A stretch of DNA of 64,000 bases, taken from Lachancea kluyveri NRRL Y-12651 (lineage: Eukaryota > Ascomycota > Saccharomycetes > Saccharomycetales > Saccharomycetaceae). Made by a program: the position numbers and the translations under genes. The notes below the pieces were generated by a model. That model worked only from the letters and a program-made list of their open reading frames with translations, did not search any database and was not told the DNA's origin. Each line of letters starts with the position of its first letter. Within the stretch, counting starts at the first letter, position 1. Shown piece by piece: positions 1 through 10,900 of this stretch. The stretch covers positions 806,001 to 870,000 of the forward strand of contig CM000694.1 in assembly GCA_000149225.2 (NCBI GenBank), given 5' to 3'.

Positions 1-158
<158 letters not shown>

Positions 159-496
159 AATTGATTAAATTTTCTATGAAGTGAATTATATTCCAATAAA
201 TAACTATATATCTGAAACAGTCTCTCAACCATTTTTCTCTTCTTTTCTTTGCTTATTTAGCCGCTTTTCCTTGGGCAGCGTTGACAGTATCCGTCCCGCA
301 TTGCGCCATTTTTTCGCGATATCCAATAGCAGCAATAATCAAGTGACACTCTGCTATAAAAAGGGACAGTTCAATACTTAAACGAGAACAGGAGTAAAGG
401 GATATATATAAGATCCATTAGGCGTCCAACTCACTTAAAAAACGAATCACAGAGAAATCTTATTTCCATACACAAGGGTCACATCCACTTTAAAAC
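159..496. other. intergenic region before YDC1/YPC1
   Basis: 338 bases between the SDR stop and the ceramidase start. It contains a 66-codon open frame without recognisable features and TATA-like sequence around 350-410 (TATAAAAAG, TATATATAAG), plausibly the ceramidase promoter. Nothing else is recognised. Confidence 0.5.
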
Positions 497-1453
497 ATGA
501 AGAACTTTTTATTCAAGCCTTATCCCGTCCCCCCTACAACGGGCTTTTGGGGTACACCCACATCAACGATCGACTGGTGTGAAGAGAATTACGTTATTTC
601 TCATTATGTTGCCGAATGGTCGAATACTTTGACTAATAGTATTTTTGTTCTCTTGGCAGCATTTGTGACTTACTCTGCATTGCGTAATAGATTAGAAACC
701 AGATTCATAATGATCGGTCTTGGATTTGGCCTTGTAGGTGTCGGGTCATGGCTATTTCATATGACTCTACAGTACAAGTACCAGCTGCTGGACGAGCTAC
801 CTATGGTTTATGCCACATGCATTCCTGCTTGGAGTATATTCTGTGAAGAGAAAGACTCTTTGAAGAGAACTCCGTCGGTTGCCAAACAATGGACTGTTGG
901 CATGCTTATATTTATGGGTGCTAACATACTAACTTTGATTTATCTGATCTATAGAGATCCAACAATTCACCAGGTAGGATATGCGATCATTAACGTCATA
1001 GTTATCATCTCAGCAGGCATTTTGACATCTAAACATGTACAAGACCCTCGTGCTAGGAGAAACTTGCATGTTTCGATGCTGTTGGGAATTACCTTGTTTC
1101 TTGCTGGCTTTTTCTTGTGGCAGTTAGATGTTCATTTTTGTTCTTTCTGGATTAATATTAGAAGAAACTTTCTTCAATTACCACTGGGCATTTTGTTGGA
1201 GTTGCATGCTTGGTGGCATTTACTAACAGGAACAGGAGTTTACTTCTACATCGTTTACCTCGAATATTTGAGGTTACTGATGCATGGAAAAGGTGATGAC
1301 TACCTGTTTGTCTGGAGGTGGAAGCTTTTGCCTGAGGTAATCCACCGTGGTAACTCTATCGGTACTAAATATTCTTTAGAGTTCTGTGGGAAATACTTCG
1401 AAGAGCCTGAAAAGTATGTTGTTGATGAGATGATTAGGCGTAAGAGCGAGTAG
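497..1453 (+). CDS. YDC1: alkaline ceramidase (YDC1/YPC1 family)
   Basis: 318 residues, close to the 316-317 of the yeast proteins. This is a multi-pass ER membrane enzyme that hydrolyses (dihydro)ceramide to a sphingoid base and a fatty acid, and can run in reverse. The sequence shows the family's WCEENYV start block, a [21 protein letters not shown] block that supplies the Ser, first His and Asp of the metal-dependent site, and a C-terminal [11 protein letters not shown] block with the two further histidines. Several hydrophobic helices fill the rest. S. cerevisiae has two duplicates, Ydc1 and Ypc1. This single copy resembles both and should be read as their common counterpart. The ATG is 43 bases into the ORF-proximal leader and gives the expected N-terminus. 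Downstream is a long empty stretch before the BIO3-type gene. Confidence 0.93.
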   Translation: MKNFLFKPYPVPPTTGFWGTPTSTIDWCEENYVISHYVAEWSNTLTNSIFVLLAAFVTYSALRNRLETRFIMIGLGFGLVGVGSWLFHMTLQYKYQLLDELPMVYATCIPAWSIFCEEKDSLKRTPSVAKQWTVGMLIFMGANILTLIYLIYRDPTIHQVGYAIINVIVIISAGILTSKHVQDPRARRNLHVSMLLGITLFLAGFFLWQLDVHFCSFWINIRRNFLQLPLGILLELHAWWHLLTGTGVYFYIVYLEYLRLLMHGKGDDYLFVWRWKLLPEVIHRGNSIGTKYSLEFCGKYFEEPEKYVVDEMIRRKSE

Positions 1454-2733
1454 TTCACGATTCTAGGCAGATCACTTAGTTACTTATTTTTTTTTCTTTT
1501 CCCGATTGACAATTTTCATTGTTTCTTCTCATTTTCTGCGTTTTTATGTTTCCAGCCCTTCCTTTTGTCAAACATTTCTTCTTCGAGAACATTTTAATAT
1601 TCATCCGATGATCTTTTAGTTTTAAAAATTTTTAGTATGTTCATCATCCTTATTTTCCCGCTTTAAACTGTTATCGCTATAATTTTTAAACTTTACCTAT
1701 CTGATCATTTTTAGGTCGATGAAAGACAACAGTTAAGCACTTTGTGGTTCTCAGATTCTAAACGCTTCCTTGACTATTCTGAAAACAACGTTACCATACA
1801 TATACTTGTACAGGTCTTACTAGGCATATTCATATTTTTGTTCACGATAATAACTAGGAAAAGTATCTAACAATGTGCAATCTTTATTTCCGTAGATATA
1901 AGGAGGCTCAACCTTGTTTTCTAAGGTCTTAGCATTATTAAAGAAGAAAAAAGTTGTGTATACATCCTGTTTATTTTCATCTGGTCTGTATATATATTAA
2001 CGAATAACTACAGCTTAACAAACTCCTTTATATTCCATTTTGATATCTTAAACGTAAATGAAAATTTCATGTTGATATGATGTCTCTTGGCTTGTTCGAG
2101 GATCAGTCCAAGTTACGATAACCGGCAAAAAGCTTTTGAAAAGAAAAACTAGTTACAGTTGTAGGATTTTAGACCTTGCGAGTCATTCTAAAACAAGCTG
2201 GACTTTAGGGATCCAAAAAAAGTGAGCTTAATTTCTTGGTTGAGCAAAATAAAAAACTTTCCGCCTAATCACCTTACTTTCATGGCCGCTAACATGATTC
2301 AAAAATGAAGATGACTTGAAAGCTGAAACTGAAAAAATTCACAAACCTACTTTTAGCGGGAAAATCCTAAATAAATACTAAGAACTCCCGTGTTCTATCA
2401 GCCTTGTTTTGAAACGTTCATTAATCTGTCCGCCGACGCTTATACGTTTTTAAAGTCGTGAATCATCTTGAGGTGACTACCAATCTGGGAGATAAAAGCT
2501 CCAAATCTTTTAAGCTATGAATTTACCTTAAACAATGAAATTATCCTGAAAGAATGTACTGATTTTTCTCGCACTTGCATAATCCTTGGCTTGTCTAAGG
2601 TAATTGATATTTAGTTATGAAGCCATGTCTTGAACAAAAAAATGTATATATAAGCGTAGATAACTAAGAGATTCTTCTCATTTTAATCCAAACCAAATCT
2701 CACACAAAAATTTATTCGCAAAAAAGCCTCAAT
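1454..2733. other. 1.28-kb intergenic region, no gene recognised
   Basis: AT-rich DNA with no convincing open frame, tRNA or repeat ends. TATA-like sequence at about 2645-2653 (TATATATAAG) is a likely core promoter for the BIO3-type gene that starts at 2734. The gap is unusually long for this compact region and may be decayed sequence left by a rearrangement next to the inserted gene pair; that is inference only. Confidence 0.5.
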
Positions 2734-4146
2734 ATGTTTAACCAAGCCTTGGAGTTCGATAGAACTCATGTCTGGCATCCGTATTCTCAGATGTCCCCTT
2801 CCAACCCCTTCATGCTGGTGATCGAATCTGCAGAAGGTTCCAAAATTAAAACGGAAGATGGCCAGGAATTGATAGAGGCAATGTCTTCCTGGTGGTGTGC
2901 AATTCATGGCTATAATAACAAAGAGCTTAATCAAGCACTTCTAGAGCAAGTTGATGTATTACAACATGTGATCATCGGTGGATTAACCCACAAACCAGCA
3001 ATTGACTTAACTTCGAAGTTATTACAGTTGACCCACGATAAACTGCAGTGCGTTTTGTATACTGATTCGGGCTCAGCTTCGATTGATTGTTCTTTGCAAA
3101 TGGCTCTATCCTACTTCAGAAAAGGTAATAGTAAGACGTCTAAAACCAAATTCTTAACTATTCGGCATGGTTACCACGGTGGTTCTTTTGCTGCGATGAG
3201 CATTTGCGATCCAATAAACTCTATGCACTCCATGTATTCTGGGTATCTACCTAAGAACTTGTTCGCAGACGCACCCCCCACTATTCAAATGCTGCCAAGC
3301 TCTTTGAAAAACATAGAGCAACACTATAGCCTCGATGAACAAGTAAGAAATAACTGTCAGTTTCATGAATCCGATATCAGTGATTTCAAACGTATGTTAG
3401 AAAAGCACCATAGGGAAATAGCTGCGGTAGTTCTAGAACCGGTTTTGCAAGGTGCTGGTGGACTACGTCTTTACCATCCAAAATTCTTAGTACATGTTAG
3501 GCTGCTGTGTAACAAGTACAACGTTCTATTAATTGTGGACGAGTTAGCCACTGGGTTTGGTCGTACAGGCAAAATGTGGGCTTACGAGCATTGCAACGAG
3601 TACCATTCTGACATCGACATGTACCCCGACATTATGTGCTTCGGGAAAGGCTTAACGGGCGGATATGTTGCAATGTCGGGTGTCATTGCCACCAGAAAAG
3701 TTGCAGAGCGTATAGACGAGAACAACTCTTTTCTATTTGGCTCCACATTTATGGCCAATCCCCTATCGTGCGCTGTCTCAATTAAGTCTTTGGAAATTTT
3801 ACAAAGGGGAGATTGGAAACAGCAAGTCGCTAATATTGAGAGGCAGCTATTCAAAGAATTGTACTGTAGAATTGTTCAGGACGTTGAAATGATGAATACA
3901 GTAATAGATGATGTGAGAGTAGCAGGTGCCATGGGTGTTGTCCAAACAAAACACACGATTGATGTTAAATGGTTTCAGGACGAGTTCACCGCTCGCAGCG
4001 TTCACGTCCGTCCGTTCAAGAAATTTGTTTACATAATGCCACCATACATTATTACTCAAGCTGAGTTGAGACAAGTAACCGATGCCATATACGACGTGTT
4101 ACAATTATGGAAGCAGAAGCTTATGAACAAAAACCTAAAGTTATAG
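2734..4146 (+). CDS. BIO3: 7,8-diaminopelargonate aminotransferase (BIO3 type)
   Basis: 470 residues, against about 480 for S. cerevisiae Bio3. This PLP enzyme of biotin synthesis transfers an amino group to 7-keto-8-aminopelargonate. Visible family marks are the early HVWHPYSQM block, MSSWWCAIHGYN, the DSGS cofactor-phosphate region, YHGGSFAAMS, the cofactor-contacting DELATGFGRTG, and the Schiff-base lysine in GKGLTGGY at about residue 305. It ends in a VHVRPF ... YIMPPYIIT block like Bio3. Yeast BIO3 genes are established to be bacterial-type genes regained by transfer. No BIO4 (dethiobiotin synthetase) neighbour is present here, unlike the S. cerevisiae BIO3-BIO4-BIO5 cluster. The gene sits between YDC1 and ELP3, where S. 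cerevisiae has nothing. A BIO3-derived paralogue with another substrate cannot be excluded. Confidence 0.88.
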   Translation: MFNQALEFDRTHVWHPYSQMSPSNPFMLVIESAEGSKIKTEDGQELIEAMSSWWCAIHGYNNKELNQALLEQVDVLQHVIIGGLTHKPAIDLTSKLLQLTHDKLQCVLYTDSGSASIDCSLQMALSYFRKGNSKTSKTKFLTIRHGYHGGSFAAMSICDPINSMHSMYSGYLPKNLFADAPPTIQMLPSSLKNIEQHYSLDEQVRNNCQFHESDISDFKRMLEKHHREIAAVVLEPVLQGAGGLRLYHPKFLVHVRLLCNKYNVLLIVDELATGFGRTGKMWAYEHCNEYHSDIDMYPDIMCFGKGLTGGYVAMSGVIATRKVAERIDENNSFLFGSTFMANPLSCAVSIKSLEILQRGDWKQQVANIERQLFKELYCRIVQDVEMMNTVIDDVRVAGAMGVVQTKHTIDVKWFQDEFTARSVHVRPFKKFVYIMPPYIITQAELRQVTDAIYDVLQLWKQKLMNKNLKL

Positions 4147-4369
4147 TATATATGCCACTCTTTAGATTTAATTAATGAGAATTTGGAGCATGACTCTTAT
4201 TTCCTTAATCTCATAAACTTTACTCACAAACTCGCGTATGTTTACGTCGGGTAATTTTTTTAGGGGCTGCTTAAACAATTGAGATATTTTTGACCTCATA
4301 GCTAGCGGCTCTCATAGTCCAGTCTACTCTCCTTATATAAAGCAATAAAAGAAAAAAATAACCTTTTTA

Positions 4370-5527
4370 ATGAACCTTCCGCCAAAATATACTACATCTT
4401 ATAATGACTATCGGTCTGACACTTTTACGATCCCAACTCCACAACTATGGTCAGAAATTTCGAATGCTTCTCTAGGTGATAGTGTTTATCAGGAAGACAC
4501 GGATACTTGCTATTTGGAGAATCGTGTTGCAAATGAATTTGTGGGCAATAAGCTACATGGAGGCGAAATGGCGCAGGGCTTGTTCTGTATGTCTACCACT
4601 ATGTCTAACCAGTTAGCCATCCGCTCCCACTTGAATTTTGCACCACCTTATACTGTTTTATGCGACAAAAGAGCACATATTTTTGTTGACGAATGTGCAG
4701 GTGTAGCGGTGTTGTCTCAGGCATTAGTGATCCCAGTACAAGCTTCGAATGGACATCACTTAACATTAGAGGACATAAAAGAAAATTATATTCCCGATAT
4801 TGGTGACATCCATTTAGCGCCAACAAGGTTGATCTGTTTGGAAAACACATTACACGGTATGTGCTTCCCGTATGACGAACTAAAGAGAATTAGTGACTGG
4901 TGTCATAATGAAGGCATTTTGTTACATTTGGATGGTGCCAGATTGTGGAATGCTGTTTGTGCCCATAATGGGACGGATAAAATTGGTTATATGCATAAAG
5001 TCTGTTCATTGTTTGATTCTATTTCTTTATGCTTATCTAAATCATTAGGCGCGCCCATTGGATCTGTTTTAGTTGGAAAGCCCGAGTTTATCAGAAGGGC
5101 TAGACATCTACAAAAGCAGCAAGGTGGTGGTATCAGACAGGCCGGATTTATTACACGTGCGGCCAATCACTGTATTGATCTGAATTTCCCCGGCAACGTA
5201 TCCAAGGTCACTGATGTTACGAAGAGGTTTTGGGCTAACCTTTACACTGAAATCAAGGAGAATTATGGTATAGAGCTTCAGTTAGCCCATCCTGTGGAGA
5301 CCAACTTTATTTTCATAGATTTGGCCGCATCTCGCATAGATATGGATAGACTTTTAGAGTTAGGCGAAAAGAATAACGTCAAGCTGTTTGATGGTAGATT
5401 AGCATTTCACTACCAAAACATTGATGATAAAGGGTTGGAACAGTTGAAGCAGGTGTTCATTGACTTAGGAGAATACTATAAAGACCATGAATACGTTGCT
5501 GGTAAGAAGTGTGCTAGAATATATTAA
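4370..5527 (+). CDS. L-threonine-aldolase-like PLP enzyme, diverged GLY1 relative
   Basis: 385 residues, the usual size for yeast Gly1 (387), which cleaves threonine or allo-threonine to glycine and acetaldehyde. Conserved family marks are the N-terminal YRSDTFTIPT block, CDKRAHIF, LENTLHGM, LHLDGARLWNA and the Schiff-base lysine (about K224) in LSKSLGAPIGSVL, followed by QQGGGIRQAG. Two departures stand out. The PLP-phosphate loop normally reads SGT(M/L)SNQ but here reads STTMSNQ at about residues 75-81. A short extra segment (KLHGGEMA) sits just before it. The C-terminus is shorter and unlike Gly1. The gene is 223 bases downstream of the BIO3-type gene in the same direction and is absent from this place in S. 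cerevisiae. The fold is secure; whether it still acts on threonine is unknown. Confidence 0.85.
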   Translation: MNLPPKYTTSYNDYRSDTFTIPTPQLWSEISNASLGDSVYQEDTDTCYLENRVANEFVGNKLHGGEMAQGLFCMSTTMSNQLAIRSHLNFAPPYTVLCDKRAHIFVDECAGVAVLSQALVIPVQASNGHHLTLEDIKENYIPDIGDIHLAPTRLICLENTLHGMCFPYDELKRISDWCHNEGILLHLDGARLWNAVCAHNGTDKIGYMHKVCSLFDSISLCLSKSLGAPIGSVLVGKPEFIRRARHLQKQQGGGIRQAGFITRAANHCIDLNFPGNVSKVTDVTKRFWANLYTEIKENYGIELQLAHPVETNFIFIDLAASRIDMDRLLELGEKNNVKLFDGRLAFHYQNIDDKGLEQLKQVFIDLGEYYKDHEYVAGKKCARIY

Positions 5528-5685
5528 GATTGAAGTTATGAGTGCATTAGTGGTCATTAAATAATGGTTCTAAAAATTTACAAAGCCTATTGATAAAAAA
5601 AAATTAAAAATAAATACACGTAACTATGAATATACTCCACAGATGTTAGCATGGAAACTCAAAAGAAATGAGGTTTCATCTGCTT

Positions 5686-7359
5686 TTACAGCTGTTTGGA
5701 CATATAAGGACCATCCAACTCATACCCCAATTTGGCATAGTAGTTTCTAACACCAACACCGGAAATAACGGAAATCTTCTCGGAGCCGTGCTCTACCCTT
5801 GAAATTCTTTCAGCCTCCTCCATCAACAAAGTACCAAAGCCCTGATGCTGGAACTTACGGGGATCTCTGGAATGCAATGGAACGACGGAACCATAAACAT
5901 GTAATTCCCTGACTATTGATGTTCTTTGGCTCGTAAACTCTTTCCTGTAGGTATATTTCTTAGAAGCCTTTCTTAACCTCAACAATCCAATCAAGATGTC
6001 CTTCTTTGGATCTTCGTAGGACAAAAAGGTTTCCCAGCCACCGTTCGCATAATAATCTCTTCTAATCAGCTCAACTTGATCCGGTTGAACTTTGTGGTGA
6101 ACCTCTTGAATACCAACTTCCCTTGTACGAACGTCTCTACAAGTTGTACCGAAATCCTTCATTCTTGCCAAAGCTAGTTCCCTTAAGTTACCATTTTCGA
6201 CACCTGATGTGACTAACGGCATAGGAATATCCCTTTGTACACGATAAATCCTGGTCCAAGGTGGAACCAAGGCCATGATACGAGCTACCAAATCTACTAG
6301 CGCATTAGCGTTATAGGACTTATATCTGCCAGTCTTCCATAGTTCATACAAACCAGTACCTCTAATCACTAAAGTGGGGTAAATTTTTAAGCCATCAGTT
6401 CTAAAATCTGGGTTCTCAAAGTATTCCTTAAATTGTTCAATATCTCTTTCCATTCCGACATTTGGTAAATCAGGCATCATGTGAGAAACAACCTTATAGC
6501 CTGCATCTTTAGCGACAGCAAAAGTTTCACAAACAGATTTCACAGTATGGCCTCTGTTGGTATCACGAGCTACATCTTCGTACAAAGACTGAACACCTAT
6601 CTCTAACCTAGTGCAACCATACTTCAACATGTCATCCAAATGATTCTGAGTACAGTAGTCAGGTCTGGTTTCGATAGTGATACCCACACACTTGGTCAAA
6701 CTTTGTTGAGAGTATTGGATTGCTTCATCAATATCGTTACCGTTGAAACCCGACAGTGCGTTATGAAGTTTTACAATAAAATCCTCACGGTAATCTTTGG
6801 GCAAAGACATAAAAGTACCACCCATGATGATATATTCGACTTTGTCAATGGAGTGTCCCAGTTGCTTCAATTGTTCAATTCTACCGCGCGCTTGTTCGTA
6901 AGGGTCGTAACGAGCTCTAATAGCACGCATAGAGGTTGGTTCGTACCCTGTATAGGATTGAGTGGAATACTCAAAGTCGGAATCTGGACCACCTGGACAA
7001 TAGACACATATGTTCCCAGTATAAGCAATATGTGGACAACGATGGGGTTTACACATCACTGCAACCACTGCAATACCAGATGCAGTTCTCACAGGCTTGG
7101 CTTTTAGTTTCGGTAACAAGTACTTTTTATATTGGTCTGGAATAGAATTGATAATATCAGTCAGTCTAGGTTGTTGTTTTAGTTTGTACTTTTTGGAGTA
7201 TTTAGTTATCAACCCATTTAAATTTATCTCCCTGGTGGAACCAGAGGTCAATGAGTTTGTTAATTCTAAAGTAATATCAGAACAGCATTGAATGAACCGC
7301 TCTTTTTCGGGAGCTAACTTCTGTTTATTGGTCTTGGGACCATTACCACGGCGACCCAT
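5686..7359 (-). CDS. ELP3: Elongator catalytic subunit Elp3
   Basis: 557 residues, the same length as S. cerevisiae Elp3 and very highly conserved. Elp3 is the catalytic subunit of Elongator, which adds the carboxymethyl group to wobble uridines (cm5U, leading to mcm5 and ncm5 forms) of cytosolic tRNAs. The N-terminal half is a radical-SAM domain with the cysteine cluster [14 protein letters not shown] around residues 108-121. The C-terminal half is a GNAT acetyl-CoA domain, recognisable by [13 protein letters not shown] and [12 protein letters not shown]. It reads right to left, and its upstream region is shared with SEC16 (divergent). The start is fixed by the conserved [19 protein letters not shown] opening. 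Confidence 0.98.
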   Translation of the reverse strand: MGRRGNGPKTNKQKLAPEKERFIQCCSDITLELTNSLTSGSTREINLNGLITKYSKKYKLKQQPRLTDIINSIPDQYKKYLLPKLKAKPVRTASGIAVVAVMCKPHRCPHIAYTGNICVYCPGGPDSDFEYSTQSYTGYEPTSMRAIRARYDPYEQARGRIEQLKQLGHSIDKVEYIIMGGTFMSLPKDYREDFIVKLHNALSGFNGNDIDEAIQYSQQSLTKCVGITIETRPDYCTQNHLDDMLKYGCTRLEIGVQSLYEDVARDTNRGHTVKSVCETFAVAKDAGYKVVSHMMPDLPNVGMERDIEQFKEYFENPDFRTDGLKIYPTLVIRGTGLYELWKTGRYKSYNANALVDLVARIMALVPPWTRIYRVQRDIPMPLVTSGVENGNLRELALARMKDFGTTCRDVRTREVGIQEVHHKVQPDQVELIRRDYYANGGWETFLSYEDPKKDILIGLLRLRKASKKYTYRKEFTSQRTSIVRELHVYGSVVPLHSRDPRKFQHQGFGTLLMEEAERISRVEHGSEKISVISGVGVRNYYAKLGYELDGPYMSKQL

Positions 7360-7905
7360 TATTGGTTTATTGTGTAGTGGTCTTTGTTGTCGAAATACTC
7401 TTCAGCACAACAACTATGCATCAGCGTAATTTAATTAGAGATGAGATGAACAAATTTTTTTCAGAAACTCAAAAAGAAACGGTTATTTTAATTATGAGGT
7501 GAATGGGTGTAAATTGCTGACAGTGGCATTAGCACTAGCGCTACCTAGGAATAGGCATAAAACTCAAGATAACCATCTCTACCAGGCACTTAGATAAGTT
7601 GTCATTTTACCGGTACAGCACAATTATTCGTATTACCACTGTTCTTGTGAGTATTTAGCACCTAATCGACTCCTATTTGACATGTTTCGTTTATGATGAT
7701 TTTGATTTGATCTTATGAAACATTTGTTGACATGGGTGGCGAAATCTAAATGGGAAAGAGTCAGGAAGAAAAGTTAAACGAGAAGGAAATATTAGAGGGA
7801 CTATTTCTGTAATCTGTTCGACAGCCTCTGAATCTTATTCAATCCCTGCTAATATCGTACTCATTTTCTGTTTTACCCTTTTTTCTACGCTGATATCGTC
7901 ACACT
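7360..7905. other. ELP3/SEC16 divergent promoter region
   Basis: 546 bases between two divergent starts. No RNA gene, repeat or convincing known factor site was recognised. Confidence 0.5.
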
Positions 7906-10900
7906 ATGGGCCCAGAAGCTAAAAAGAAAAGGAATCAAAAGAAGAAGTTAAGGCAAAAACAAAAGAAAGTTGCTTCTAAAAGCATTTCTCCTCTTCCAGA
8001 ACCTGAAGTTTTGCCAATTCAAGATACCGAGCCAGCAATTGTTCAACAGCACCCCACTCAATTGCTTGAGGTCAGGGATACAGAGAACTCTGTTGATGAA
8101 CAGTCAATTGGTGTTATTAGCGATCAAGCTTCTGAAAAACCTACCACAAATTCCTTAAAAACTACACTGGATAAAGACCAACCTGAAGTTACTGAAAAAT
8201 TGTCAGTCAATGACGCAAACGCTGAAAATATTTCGGTACACCAATCTACTCAGCAGCCACTTACGCCGGACAAAAACGAACAGGTAGCTAGCCAGACAGT
8301 TAAAGAATCAAAAATTCCAGAAAGTGATCAGTCGATTTCTAGGGAACCTCCTGAGGATCCCACTTCCGATGTTCCTGAAGTTGAAGAGCGTGTTGCGGAA
8401 ACAGTTCGGTTTGAAAGCATACTTGACCACAAAGATTCGGTTTTAGAACAGTTTGTAGAGAAGGAACCCGTCATTCAGGAGGGTTCAGACGAAGGGGCCA
8501 AGAGCCCTCTAACAAAAATAAAACCTGAGCAGAACGATACTGCGACAAAGACTCAATCCGAGAGTGACGAACCGTTCTCTGCCGAACAAGAGGAGAAAAT
8601 GCCTTGGGAAGGACAGACCGATCAGGAAGACTTCACAGTTGAGCCCCACCAAGCACATGATGAGCTATTCTCTGGTGGTGATGATGGAAAAATGCCTTGG
8701 GAAAAGCAACAAAGTCCTCATAGTTCTACAGTTGCTCAAGCATCGACTGAGAAGTTGGGGTTTCCGGAAACAACAGATGATCAAAACAATGTACCACAAG
8801 AACCACAAGATTCTTATACTTCAGTTACAGGGACCGAGACTGGGGATGTAGCGTCCTCAGATAAAGTAGCCGAAGTTGTAAAAGAAGCGCCATCAGAGGA
8901 GATAGAAGAATTGTTTGGTGGTGAAAGTGAAAAAGAAAAGATGCCTTGGGAAGTAAACGCAACAATTACCGAACAATTGGTTGTTGAAACTAACCAGGAA
9001 AATCTATCTCCTGTACATTCCCAGGAACAGAGGCAAGGACAAGACGACAGAGTCCAGGACGAGGAATCGGACAATTTATTTACGACGAGTGTTAGCGACA
9101 CTCAAACGGTGATGCCTTGGGAAGAAAAAGAAAGCTCGCATCATGACTTCCAAGAGCAAGAACATATAGCTGAGGAATTAGATGAAACTATCCCCAAGAA
9201 AAAGTTCTCTTTTTTGGAGGAGGATGATGATTTGCTAGATGACGATGATAGCTTTTTAGATTCAGATGAGGATATTCCTGCTTCAACAGATGCGATGTCT
9301 GAAAATTCAACGGTACAAGACGCCCAAAACACTGCTCCCGTTGCAGCAAATCAACAAACCGCGCCAGGTACTTTACCTGTTCAAAATTCCCATGTCCCTT
9401 CTCAACCTTCCCATTCCAAGTACGCTCCTTCCCAGGATGCGCCAACATTTACGGCATCACAACAGCAGTTTGCTTCTCCAGATCAACCAGTTTCAAAGAA
9501 AATTAACTACCTACCAGCCAATGTTGGTGCCACCCATACTCAGGGACAATCGATCAACGCTTATCAGGTGAGGCCTAACATCATCGTTCCTGCTCCGCAA
9601 ATCCAACCAAGTTTTACTGGTGTCGACTCCGTGGCTAATGTTGATGATACCGTGTACAAAAAAATAGATGAAATGAAAAAAAAGTCAGATGCTTATGACT
9701 TTCCTATTGACCTTGTTCCAGTAAACCCCAAAGCACCGGTCCACGCTAGACCGGTTGGTGTGCCGACTCCATCTCTCACGCCAGGAACACCCCGATTAGG
9801 TACACCAACAGCAGCAGCTATGCAGGTCCCCGTATCTTTTAACAAATCTAGAACATTTTCTGCTTCTTCTTCTTCTTCATTACCAAAGAATCAGAAATCA
9901 TTGTACGCAGAATTCCCCGTTGCATCAAACAAACCAACGAGAGCAATGTCGACTAGGGTTGCACATCATCCTTCGACATCCGTGACTTCTCCGTCCTTTA
10001 ACCCACCAGGTATGGAAGTTGCACCATTTTCCTCAATGACCGGTCCTCTGAAAAAAGCTAGTAAAAAAGGTTCAGTTTCAGCGTTGCCCCCCAACCCTTA
10101 TGCTCCTCCACAAATAAGTGAAGAACAGAAGTTGGAGGGCCAAAAACCCTTCCTACAGCAAGGCATTGTGCCTCCGCAGGTTAATTTACCTGTCAAAAAT
10201 GGACCTCCATCTAGTCCCTTCCCTTCAATACACATCAATCAAGAGTTGCCAACCAATCACAAAGCTTCTCTGTATACTCCGACTGCTCAAACTGCGAGGA
10301 TGAGAGCATTTAGCAATGCCTCTATTGGAAGTAATGGTTCATATGGGAATTCGGCAACGGCTGCAAATCCATACGCACCGCCAGCTCTCTTGCAACAACA
10401 AGCACAGCATCAAAATGGGGGGTTTTCGTTTCCACCAAATGTATCGTCCAATCCTCTTTCGTCGACTGCTCCACTGCCTAACTTACCAGCTCTGCAAACT
10501 GTAGGTTTGAATAATATGTCTCAGCCAGCCCTCTCTCCAGGTTCCCAAAGGAGGACTCACGCCCGTTCTAACTCTAGCGTTTACGCACCGGCGTATGCTC
10601 CACACGCCTCCAAATATGCACCAACTGTTCAACCACAATTTCAACAACAGTTTATACCACAATCTGGAAGCGTTCCACAACATTCGAACCAGTATACTGC
10701 TGGGTATCTCCCACAACAAAACGCTTTTGGCGGCGCTTCCTACCCTTCATCGGCCCAACCACAGTCGTATAGCCTAAAGGCTTCCTTGGCAAGCCAAATT
10801 CCGTCTACTATTCCTGAACCTCTTGTCAGCAGCGAGCATTTGATGCAACGTCAATTCCCTATTTTCCATTGGGGAAAGTCGTCTAAAGTTGTTTACGCAC

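Noticed and set aside
1454-2733. LTR or other mobile-element remains in the long gap before BIO3
   Set aside because: No terminal TG...CA repeats, target-site duplication or coding remains were recognised.
2683-2934. 83-codon minus-strand frame across the BIO3 start
   Set aside because: It overlaps the well-supported BIO3 frame and shows no family features.
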